Source: Bordetella avium
Lineage (GTDB): Bacteria > Pseudomonadota > Gammaproteobacteria > Burkholderiales > Burkholderiaceae_B
Assembly (NCBI RefSeq): GCF_034424645.1
Contig: NZ_CP139969.1
Location: 2,976,001-3,040,000 of the forward strand
Reading direction: 5' to 3'
Length of the DNA stretch: 64,000 nucleotides
Below the pieces are notes generated by a model. That model did no database searches. It was not told the origin of the DNA and worked only from the letters and a program-made list of their open reading frames with translations. Below are positions 38,201 to 42,219 of the stretch, in pieces. The first letter of the stretch is position 1. Each line of letters begins with the position of its first letter. The position numbers and the translations under genes are program-made.

Positions 38201-38604
38201 GCTTCAACTACCTGCTCAGCGATAGGGACCCTGGCGTCTTCCAAAACAGCTTCACCAATGCCTATTCTCCAGACACCTGGATCATGCAGGCCAACTATCG
38301 CAGGAACAAAACGCCGCCCTATTTTGCAAGCGATGTCGTGCTGGCGCAGTATGCGATGATGTCCAAGGCCTATGGCTACGAGAACGAACGCCCCTCGAAA
38401 ATCGTGCAGGAAAACATCATCAATACGATGACCCTGGATTATCTCGAAGACACCGATGCGCCCGATTTACAGGAATTCCTCGAGGAAACCCCTCTTGGCA
38501 AACATACACAGCATCTTCTGAATGGACTACAGATGCACGGCACGCGACTAGACTGGGATCCTGACGATAAATCCGCAACGGTGCACGCCAGACCAAACGA
38601 TTAG
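26281..38604 (+). CDS. Giant FHA-type two-partner-secretion exoprotein with paired ADP-ribosyltransferase-like and C80 protease-like domains
   Basis: The frame opens at 26098, but the start at 26281 gives MNKNCYRLRRHGRTGQWIAV, the extended signal (ESPR) of large TPS exoproteins, with cleavage near residue 60 (PARA). Length is 4,107. Residues 61-320 form the TPS domain: NPNGI (167-171), with NPKL (125-128) replacing NPNL. FHA repeats run to about 2,150, with a charged helix near 1,130-1,165. Then: ART-like 1 (about 2,220-2,430; Arg2325, STS 2351-2353, QSE 2394-2396); C80-like 1 (about 2,485-2,640; His2546, Cys2584); module X1 (2,678-2,850) and X2 (2,851-3,023); half module X3 (3,150-3,232); C80-like 2 (3,278-3,425; His3338, Cys3376); acidic linker; ART-like 2 (about 3,470-3,660; Arg3559, STS 3582-3584, Glu3629); X4 (3,770-3,940); X5 (3,941-4,107). 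Domain calls rest on motifs read by eye. No fhaC partner is adjacent. Confidence 0.88.
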   Translation: MNKNCYRLRRHGRTGQWIAVAEIRSGVACGSAGLFIGRSRLLIRLLPLAGLLMALPARAAIVPDGPQVSAIPAPNGVPVINIAPPDSQGLSRNRFEKLDIEQPGAVFNNSTHDGRSQLAGYILKNPKLGSGPPADSILAEVTSPGEPSRLQGTLEIFGKRAALIIANPNGISVDGLSTLNTRALTLSTGSVRHDNKTLTLWTQQGTIDIGAGGVNTDGLQTFDLIAQSMRINGPIAPASSSPATLRLQAGHNQLDLRSGQITALPAPAATPQTLISASALGAMHGAHIYIQATDAGAGVRLQGSLRSPSDIRVQANGDIVLAHSTARGNTFIKAGQTVTLAQAGNIISGEALSIQTGGQVAFAGNAHANTLHIQAQSLSLTSALLSVEGKNAQTPAAAIQLTGDYQSQADWQAAVPDTSVKTDAQGRPPSFAPDTTPAARPSPRSCCGLLVRQGDTHIQAGTLDNQGLLSVGGGELRIETQGELRNPGIISAQGALTLATQQALHNSGALQGEQLTLASASLSNHGALNAFSGPLTLDLDQTLDNTGTIDAAGELRIRARGGADNSGTLMGDSLSLQADTLHNTGELSTGHGKLTIDVQNDLRNTGRIEGALDTILRAASVRNGDQARLQGKTLALVAASLDNDGDIWGQNAALLAPQRLANTGHINAAEQLDIETGAHRGQGQITGARVRFKTGADLVLDGHAPSATEFLDLVAPRIQIQAPISQTATLRLEAKAGNIDNYAALESGGDIILNAQADINNHDGALIWAQRNIGLKSQRILNHSHGLIYANAAAAIQAAQLLRNLSGRIESRGDMVIDTPKLENLSTLTGSVGFNPKTGQQIGRAVAARTFPLTLIAMELQPFIASEIVSSLAVQQGVIHSGGNMDINQHRRLNQANQVLNQGRLTTQGTQRIDADVRNQSFSRQISIQDYLKNIDGIEIKTTHSAAILTPKTERFASLFDLMQHIFDGQSSTIWGLYTYSHAWYADALASYSINASPRLSDALSHALGADWKGLSEAQLGQRWREFKEGRRGSTMTFYPKLKTTLGGYAGLHVNGSLQNGENVTTLLPSGLDASLQAALEQAIKNWNLPRPSDTGSTPPADNTTPGTEPDSQALFETLIDGVKHRFPTKEAMQNFLAQEAQRKAEEERTRQRAEEQAKRREAAHRQAYYVSTLQDSDFKAALDDTLANHHLFGHSGAAVNAGTPYYESRVPFVKQEAFYGSDYFFEKIGYTPGEKTYVGGDNYFDTILIQRQAERLMGAQYLRQAASGAALAKALIDNAAQARTALSLQVGKALNATQLAGLKDDIVWYVWTPVNGTVVLMPKVYLSDRTVAALAAQQAAGGAVMASGGDIRIVTEHGDVMQNNALTLARNIDIQVQEGDVKIINSDHVHGGIQADQTAHLQGRNLYIKGGILRGRHLELDADRNLEILTGMTTDEEAALVKDHTTGLFAEQALTLKAGQHLNTLGASLSGQQLSLTAQTLNLGEVREISSSQRLELDLGLLGARITQTHQTRDQGAGSTLSARDLKIDVAQDLLMRGGRIQAEHSQVDVGGRMMAAASATHSIYRQQETTFGLLASGRAGAGGKEASFESVGGKMQSHAGDGQMAGAELKFGLYFENAKTESQTTTQQNAQLNLGNGKVWVTKTFDMGGADINADRNQASALHDGNLNITAGDIANTKYLDIHEQHETSQSFFLGTKASAQSSLIDVATHAGVTAQQAAQGREVDPLMTTAQVAGDLSNLLLNDTAELTLSAGMEIGNSKSHYRRTAENTNVVGGNIRLVSNQGDIRLAGTQFSGGQHVDLISARNIVLTSAKTNEKSWGEQHSVSLYMNGSASCNAIQASCGLGVNLSMAGSHSISNNDSLLHNHSRILAQQVKLDSKRDLLLLGARAQASGPILAKVGGALHVQTQLDTQQSKTQGGSWNASMGAAINNRTLGTLTFNLGGTARHEHDNSALAKQIAGLAANDKLDLSVQGNARLTGGEISAAGKGAKVDIKGTLSVADLKEYRDHDGGYAGGSIGISGTTSLPTVSLSGGRIAGEHFAATLHSTIDVGQRQGHGQISTGATEGQLNENVSRIRTIEDDRKWAQNDINITLSKLDLGRKKAKQEQDEGNLDGPLATDFKKGGKFGKITPQDSDAPDNDSPRPMAVADLDHINVTLVSYQRHPSDSTQDPPTPTGDTGSIRQRPDAVLEDSLSHGAPRQPAAGSGGDADLPISEGIGHGMVDLFALGFELRRSGDTNALLHELKYETHTRQAIEDLPAPQREALDFYRGAKHIPGLSFADINTVLRTGKTLNPAHTQPAADLAAAISQALDQLPGASSTSYRWVDGSVMPAIDLLQPGTRFADKALMSTSASAHHVRKAMRAHMELGEPMKPVFFLVEGETGINVGNVTKQSEIIFKPNTIFEVNHREQRHIRYAPNVSEQTDFIVIKESKPKNGQPVLDLTTGQINGPEIRVAAATESASFLNDNPSSPPQNRPQSQTDPYRKRTVVVVGDDLQALQSAERLADKHPANTELRQWLASGETKILRAAPDMAAGPEKIQIVGHGNTADKPPTIGGYSAAELATQIQPLLGHTPAKIALVSCGSGNCPGKDISSLLQAHLPATPVKGYGGNIDVVPDGRKISVESGGLGPKRVPAKTTEPGAKRATDKKINVKSRSQDKTAKQKKTAAESPAAQTDVLAKYLSDLDNKKRFDFVQGKEMEHSDETEFYVNEGPDVRVMQTSDPHARHMYTNSYSASEWYIHEPDLRTRPEPRFNTTDVAVAQFIRAGSEEGFLNQRPAKLTFGLHLQNFKSIVGQGDTVSLSDFLATSPAGRRAQNLMQAIGVQAQSIETDMQRSRISLNVQTRPDAPADMLADYFAQPARKTAVEMLLNSPDFHWRKENRPNLPGSTHFLSDRNPDLPMNLFVNAFSPSTWTVLSIARPNRDRPYFANDVMLAQYANVAKKHGYYGTLPSRFVQDHISNAQSLKFFSEAGPAPDIQRYLKETPNGKYTNRILDALDMHATSLSFDPVSRNATMDIAPNRQPAAKAAAGRSVNTVRRNTTLATGIRADAQASRSSGPPPMGGRPPTARPKEYPSRQDTDAASRKAAIPKDTPAPKHLPASGTPKEAGQSALKRTSKSVATTPAKSALRTKEDGTAKTHPAKARTDTTAKKYGYYGQQPKAIVRDNIVNEATAQFFEQAGSQPDRGRLLKAPPNGKHIQRILEGLGMHATPLQESPEGKQAILSVAPNVAPTSGEAKRKTLPASSYLPVSQAAGKVERPGANLANPPPHLGSHPDYGRRIVVLADNEPLTRQAARRLAAKHANNTVIMQQLPSGELKLLRAAVNTKKGPVKIQLVGHGATADGQPTLGGRDARSLIEGISPLLTDAVSKLSLVACDSGACSGQDLRSQVEQTLQRPEIAVKGYQGKIDIAPEGHKIRVAKGGLGDDDSSSSSSTDSDSDSEPDSRLSAFFAEQRQQQQRRQTLQQIFQLLPRLSPAQAGQYADNYLSMMSENQPAAQVLSPHEAIALMHYIHASGDINQALRAQAPSGPVQALIEAADSGARHLIEAGFHNEKGLVHRGQWAQPLEQLEEGGIYVEPAMMSTSENVATARQYLNPQEGPTALLHIAGRGASITPLANLTDPIFDSIQEVLFPSHTPLRLRLKAYDNQNVLRAVLEDAQMQARPDAGMVDALVDYPLYSPEGPRLRPSAAARRHSVTGIYPAHSVENPSATDASAAQAAPTPSPATGSKRPLPAEAASSGSAPPPAKRALPAQAQTSDETIHAAASSEVPQVLAAYLSDPDNRRRFDFVMNYMEHRDLTENPEYSIPGMEVIQSKDPGPKHSYRNVIAPNNWTVLAPEVRTQPEPRFNSTDVVLAQYLVAGSEHGFQNQLPSTISFRLNDSDKQKVAPYADQAAGLHAFINETQAGKQARRLLAGLNIKPSGYAIDASDVKFAFDTSQARAGDALGNYLATPERRAAIDLLTQSGQFYFRHEGGFNYLLSDRDPGVFQNSFTNAYSPDTWIMQANYRRNKTPPYFASDVVLAQYAMMSKAYGYENERPSKIVQENIINTMTLDYLEDTDAPDLQEFLEETPLGKHTQHLLNGLQMHGTRLDWDPDDKSATVHARPND
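32938..33570 (+). other. Region coding ART-like domain 1 (QxE type)
   Basis: This part of the giant gene codes for a helical lead-in (EALDFYRGAKHIPGLSF) and then the R-STS-E triad of ADP-ribosyltransferases: YRW (Arg2325), MSTSAS (2350-2355) and TKQSEIIFKPNT (Gln2394, Glu2396). A Q-x-E turn occurs in C3-like toxins that modify Asn or Gln, whereas E-x-E is typical of Arg-specific enzymes. Target and activity are unknown. Confidence 0.7.
33742..34170 (+). other. Region coding C80 cysteine-protease-like domain 1
   Basis: The encoded segment opens with RTVVVVGDDLQALQSAERLA, then KIQIVGHG with His2546 and IALVSCGSGNC with Cys2584. MARTX and clostridial glucosylating toxins carry the same order (strand, V-G-H-G, strand, V-x-C) in their InsP6-activated autoprocessing protease. 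The His-Cys spacing is 38, a little shorter than in those toxins. Confidence 0.72.
34312..35349 (+). repeat. Region coding tandem modules X1 and X2
   Basis: Two consecutive modules of about 173 residues. Shared landmarks are a start like VLAKYLSD/MLADYFAQ, an S-x-x-x-W turn (ASEWYIH/PSTWTVL) and the signature RFNTTDVAVAQF/YFANDVMLAQY, then a helical end with LLxGLxM-type leucines. The family is not recognised. Confidence 0.75.
35728..35976 (+). repeat. Region coding half module X3
   Basis: It codes for only the second half of module X. AKKYGYYGQQPKAIVRDNIV aligns with AKKHGYYGTLPSRFVQDHIS of X2, and PNGKHIQRILEGLGMHAT with PNGKYTNRILDALDMHAT. It sits after a basic Pro/Lys/Ala linker and before the second protease-like domain. 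Confidence 0.75.
36112..36555 (+). other. Region coding C80 cysteine-protease-like domain 2
   Basis: It is clearly related to domain 1: GRRIVVLADNEPLTRQAARR, KIQLVGHG (His3338) and LSLVACDSGAC (Cys3376), ending PEGHKIRVAKGGLG against PDGRKISVESGGLG. The His-Cys spacing is again 38. Both candidate catalytic residues are kept. Confidence 0.72.
36568..36582 (+). repeat. AGC trinucleotide run in the acidic linker
   Basis: Five AGC codons in a row code for part of the Ser/Asp linker after protease-like domain 2. Slippage here would change linker length without shifting the frame. Confidence 0.7.
36712..37260 (+). other. Region coding ART-like domain 2
   Basis: After a helical lead-in (LSPHEAIALMHYIHASGDIN) the triad pieces are GLVHRGQW (Arg3559), MMSTSENV (3580-3587) and SIQEVLFPSHTPLRL (Glu3629). 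The residue two before the Glu is Ile3627, where active ADP-ribosyltransferases have Glu or Gln. Domain 2 may therefore have altered or lost activity. Confidence 0.65.
37588..38601 (+). repeat. Region coding tandem modules X4 and X5
   Basis: X4 is closest to X1 (VLAAYLSDPDNRRRFDFV against VLAKYLSDLDNKKRFDFV; EPRFNSTDVVLAQY against EPRFNTTDVAVAQF). X5 is closest to X2 (PPYFASDVVLAQYAMM against RPYFANDVMLAQYANV). The pair was therefore duplicated as a unit. X5 ends the protein. Confidence 0.78.
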
Positions 38605-38714
38605 GCTAGGCAAACGCGCGATCCCTGCCCCTGTCAAGGCTAAGAATGCCAAGCTCAGCAGGCAGCGGAGCCAGCCCGCGGGCGGGCCAGCTCCATTGCC
38701 CTCAATGCACGGGG

Positions 38715-40235
38715 TTAGGCAACCACCGGGATCTTGCCGATCTTGGCCTGCCAGGTTTTGGGACCGGTGGTGTGCACCGAGGTGCCTTGGGCATCCACGG
38801 CAACGGTCACGGGCATGTCCTTGACGTCGAACTCGTAGATGGCCTCCATGCCGAGGTCTTCGAAAGCCAGCACCTTGGCCTCGCGGATGGCCTTGGACAC
38901 CAGATAGGCCGCGCCGCCAACCGCCATGAGGTAGGCGGATTGATGCTTCTTGATGGCCTCGATGGCGACCGGGCCGCGCTCGGACTTACCGATCATGGAG
39001 ATCAGGCCAGTCTGGGCCAGCATCATCTCGGTGAACTTGTCCATGCGGGTGGCGGTAGTGGGACCTGCCGGGCCGACCACTTCGTCACGCACCGGATCGA
39101 CCGGGCCGACGTAATAGATCACGCGGTTGGTGAAGTCCACCGGCAGCGTCTCGCCGCGAGCCAGCATGTCCTGGATTCGCTTGTGCGCGGCATCGCGGCC
39201 GGTCAGCATCTTACCCGACAGCAGCAGCGTCTGGCCCGGCTTCCAGCTCGCCACTTCTTCGCGGGTCAGCGTGTCCAGATTCACTTGCTTGGACTTGTTG
39301 TAGTCGGGCGCCCAGTGCACATCGGGCCACTCGCTCAGGGAGGGCGGATCGAGACGGGCCGGGCCGGAGCCGTCCAGCACGAAATGCGCATGACGTGTGG
39401 CGGCGCAATTCGGGATCATGGCCACGGGCTTGGAGGCGGCATGGGTCGGGAAGGTGCTGATCTTGACGTCTAGCACCGTGGTCAAGCCTCCCAGACCCTG
39501 GGCGCCGATGCCCAGCGCATTGACCTTCTCGTAGAGTTCGATACGCAGCTCTTCGAGCTTGTTCTGCGGGCCGCGGGCCAGCAGCTCATACATATCGATA
39601 TCTTCCATGAGCGACTGCTTGGCCATCAGCATGGCTTTTTCGGCCGTGCCGCCCACGCCGATACCCAGCATGCCCGGCGGGCACCAGCCCGCGCCCATGG
39701 TCGGCACGGTCTTGAGCACCCAGTCCACCAGCGAGTCGCTGGGATTGAGCATGGCGAACTTGGTTTTGTTCTCGGAGCCGCCGCCCTTGGAGGCGACTTG
39801 CACGTCGACCGTGTTGCCCGGCACGAGTTCGACGTGCAGGATACAGGGCGTGTTGTCGCGCGTGTTCTTGCGCGCGAAGATCGGGTCGTCCAGCACGGAG
39901 GCGCGCAGCGGGTTTTCCGGGTTGGTATAACCGCGGCGCACCCCTTCGTCACAGAGCGCTTGCAGGGTGTGCTTGGTGTCAAAGCGTACGTCCATGCCGA
40001 TCTTCAGGAAGACGTTGACGATGCCGGTGTCCTGACAAAGCGGACGCTTGCCCTCGGCGCACATGCGCGAGTTGGTCAGGATCTGCGCCATGGCGTCGCG
40101 CGCAGCCGGGCTTTCTTCGCGCTCGTAGGCGCGCGCCAGGTGGCGGATGTAATCGACGGGGTGGTAGTAGCTGATGAACTGAATCCCGTCGGCAATCGAC
40201 TGAACCAGATCTTCTTCTTTGATGATGACGGTCAT
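38715..40235 (-). CDS. fumA: Class I fumarate hydratase, [4Fe-4S]
   Basis: This iron-sulfur fumarase interconverts fumarate and malate. The 506 residues cover the usual fused alpha (N-terminal) and beta (C-terminal) parts. Cysteines fit for cluster binding are in SRMCAEGKRPLCQDTGI, GAGWCPPGMLGIGVGGT and MIPNCAATRHAHF. The beta part holds LLLSGKMLTGRDAAHKRI and YYVGPVDPVRDEVVGPAGPTTATRMD. The oxygen- and iron-sensitive enzyme complements the iron-independent FumC at 3.5 kb. It is divergent in control from, and converges with, the giant toxin-like gene. Exact naming (fumA or fumB) cannot be settled. Confidence 0.94.
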   Translation of the reverse strand: MTVIIKEEDLVQSIADGIQFISYYHPVDYIRHLARAYEREESPAARDAMAQILTNSRMCAEGKRPLCQDTGIVNVFLKIGMDVRFDTKHTLQALCDEGVRRGYTNPENPLRASVLDDPIFARKNTRDNTPCILHVELVPGNTVDVQVASKGGGSENKTKFAMLNPSDSLVDWVLKTVPTMGAGWCPPGMLGIGVGGTAEKAMLMAKQSLMEDIDMYELLARGPQNKLEELRIELYEKVNALGIGAQGLGGLTTVLDVKISTFPTHAASKPVAMIPNCAATRHAHFVLDGSGPARLDPPSLSEWPDVHWAPDYNKSKQVNLDTLTREEVASWKPGQTLLLSGKMLTGRDAAHKRIQDMLARGETLPVDFTNRVIYYVGPVDPVRDEVVGPAGPTTATRMDKFTEMMLAQTGLISMIGKSERGPVAIEAIKKHQSAYLMAVGGAAYLVSKAIREAKVLAFEDLGMEAIYEFDVKDMPVTVAVDAQGTSVHTTGPKTWQAKIGKIPVVA

Positions 40236-40302
40236 GGTAGTACGGTGAGAAACAACGAAAACAACAGGCCGGGCGGCAAACCCGGCCTCGCGTGAAATAG
40301 TT

Positions 40303-41070
40303 TTATTTGCCCTGCCACACCGGCTTGCGTTTTTCGGCGAAGGCGGTCGCGCCTTCCTTGGCGTCGGCGGACTCGAAAATATGCGCGATCAGCGGACGCT
40401 GGCGCTCGAACATTTCGGATTGCTGCCAATCCAGCGACTGCTGCACGATGCCCTTGGCGGTCTGCACGGCCAGGGGGCCGTTCTCGACGATGACGCGGGC
40501 CAGGGTCAGCGCGCCTTCGAGCGCCTGACCGGCTTCGGTCAGGCGATTGACCAGGCCAAGCTGATAGGCCCGCTCGGCGCTCAGCATGTCTCCGGTCAGG
40601 ACGATTTCCATGGCGACGTGATAAGGCAGGCGGCGCGGCAGGCGGATCATGCCGCCCGAACCGGCAACCAGGCCACGCTTGACTTCCGGCAGGCCGAATT
40701 TGGCATTACCGGCGGCCACGATCAGATCGCAGGCCAGCGCCATCTCGCAGCCCCCCGCCAGGGCATAGCCCTCAACCGCGGCGATCAGCGGCTTTTGGGG
40801 CGGGCGCTCGTTCAAACCGGCGAACCCCCGGCCCGGAATCAGCGGGCGCTGGCGGCTTTGCGCAAAGGCCTTGAGATCCATGCCCGATGAAAAGGTGCCG
40901 CCCGCGCCAGTGAGAATACCGATGCGGATGTCATCGCTGGCGTCCAGCTGATCCAGCGCGGCGGCCATCGCCTCGGCGGTTTCCAGGTTGATGGCGTTTT
41001 TGGCGTCGGGACGATTGATCGTGATGATCTGAATACCGCCGGTGACTTCCACCTTGATGAGTTCGGACAT
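40303..41070 (-). CDS. Enoyl-CoA hydratase/isomerase family protein
   Basis: This is a 255-residue crotonase-fold enzyme. The start at 41070 (MSELIKVEV) follows aaggag by five bases; the open frame upstream has no such site. The oxyanion-hole segments are GAGGTFSSGMDLKAFA and VEGYALAGGCEMALACDLIV, and both positions of the catalytic Glu pair of true hydratases hold Glu (GGCEMA and LPEVKRGLVAG). The substrate is open; EchA-type names are common. It ends 67 bp before the fumA start on the same strand, so joint transcription is possible. Confidence 0.9.
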   Translation of the reverse strand: MSELIKVEVTGGIQIITINRPDAKNAINLETAEAMAAALDQLDASDDIRIGILTGAGGTFSSGMDLKAFAQSRQRPLIPGRGFAGLNERPPQKPLIAAVEGYALAGGCEMALACDLIVAAGNAKFGLPEVKRGLVAGSGGMIRLPRRLPYHVAMEIVLTGDMLSAERAYQLGLVNRLTEAGQALEGALTLARVIVENGPLAVQTAKGIVQQSLDWQQSEMFERQRPLIAHIFESADAKEGATAFAEKRKPVWQGK

Positions 41071-41237
41071 GTTGGCTCCTTCCGCCGGATTGACCGGTTT
41101 TATATAAGACTGGGGCAAAGGGCAATGATACGACCATTGAGCCGGCGCATGGCAGCCGCCGGGCGGTTAAGGCGCTGGCTGGGCGGCAAAAAACCCTGTT
41201 GCGCGCCCCTGCCGCCCGTGACCGGCCGCAAGCCAGT

Positions 41238-41243
41238 TAAAAT
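41238..41243 (+). promoter_or_regulatory. Possible -10 box for the glyQ operon
   Basis: TAAAAT in the context CCAGTTAAAATCATTGG lies 69 bases before the glyQ ATG. No good -35 is visible. Confidence 0.3.
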
Positions 41244-41312
41244 CATTGGTTTTCCCGCGTCCGCGCGCCCGGCCCTGCCCTTGCGGCACGGCGACCGCTA
41301 GCCACGAACCCT

Positions 41313-42218
41313 ATGCTTACCTTTCAGCAAATCATCCTCACGCTCCAGGAGTACTGGGACAAACAAGGTTGCGCCCTGCTGCAACCCTATGACATGGAAG
41401 TCGGCGCCGGTACTTCGCACACGGCGACCTTTCTGCGCGCCATCGGCCCGGAGCCCTGGCGCGCGGCCTATGTCCAGCCCTCGCGCCGCCCCAAGGACGG
41501 CCGCTACGGCGAAAACCCCAACCGCTTGCAGCACTACTACCAATATCAGGTCGTGCTCAAGCCGGCTCCCCCGGAAATCCTCGACCTGTATATCGGTTCG
41601 CTCAAGGCTTTGGGCATAGACCCGGCCCAGCACGACATCCGCTTTGTCGAAGACGACTGGGAAAACCCGACGCTGGGCGCCTGGGGCCTGGGCTGGGAAG
41701 TCTGGCTCAACGGCATGGAAGTGACGCAGTTCACCTATTTCCAGCAGGTCGGCGGCCTGGATTGCACGCCGACCACGGGCGAGATCACCTACGGCCTGGA
41801 ACGCCTGGCCATGTACCTCCAAAACGTCGAGAGCGTGTATGACCTCGTCTGGACGGAAGGCGCCAACGGTCAGCGCGTGCTGTACCGCGACGTGTTCCAC
41901 CAGAACGAAGTGGAGCAATCCACCTACAACTTCGAACATTCTTCGGCCGAGATGCTGTTCGCGCATTTCAATGACTACGAAGCCGAGGCCAAGCGCCTGA
42001 TGGAAGTCCCGCTGGCGCTGCCGGCCTATGAGGCCGCGCTGAAAGCCGCCCATACTTTCAATATGCTCGACGCGCGCGGCGCGATCAGCGTCACCGAGCG
42101 CGCCGCCTATATCGGCCGCATCCGCAACCTGTCGCGCGCTGTCGCGCAGGCCTATTACGACTCCCGTGAACGACTGGGTTTCCCCATGCTGCGCAACAAA
42201 GCCGGGGAGGCTGCCTGA
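41313..42218 (+). CDS. glyQ: Glycine--tRNA ligase alpha subunit
   Basis: GlyQ is the catalytic subunit of the bacterial alpha2beta2 glycyl-tRNA synthetase. The 301-residue class II core starts with [20 protein letters not shown]. It contains [21 protein letters not shown] and [20 protein letters not shown] (motif 2), then [21 protein letters not shown] (motif 3). It ends one base before the glyS start. It is the first gene of a run that continues through gmhB, plsC and ygjP with overlapping or near-touching ends. Confidence 0.97.
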   Translation: MLTFQQIILTLQEYWDKQGCALLQPYDMEVGAGTSHTATFLRAIGPEPWRAAYVQPSRRPKDGRYGENPNRLQHYYQYQVVLKPAPPEILDLYIGSLKALGIDPAQHDIRFVEDDWENPTLGAWGLGWEVWLNGMEVTQFTYFQQVGGLDCTPTTGEITYGLERLAMYLQNVESVYDLVWTEGANGQRVLYRDVFHQNEVEQSTYNFEHSSAEMLFAHFNDYEAEAKRLMEVPLALPAYEAALKAAHTFNMLDARGAISVTERAAYIGRIRNLSRAVAQAYYDSRERLGFPMLRNKAGEAA

Positions 42219-42219
42219 C

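Noticed and set aside
31700..38604. CdiA-type contact-dependent inhibition system
   Set aside because: No VENN-type pretoxin motif and no small immunity gene follow; the next gene is fumA on the opposite strand.
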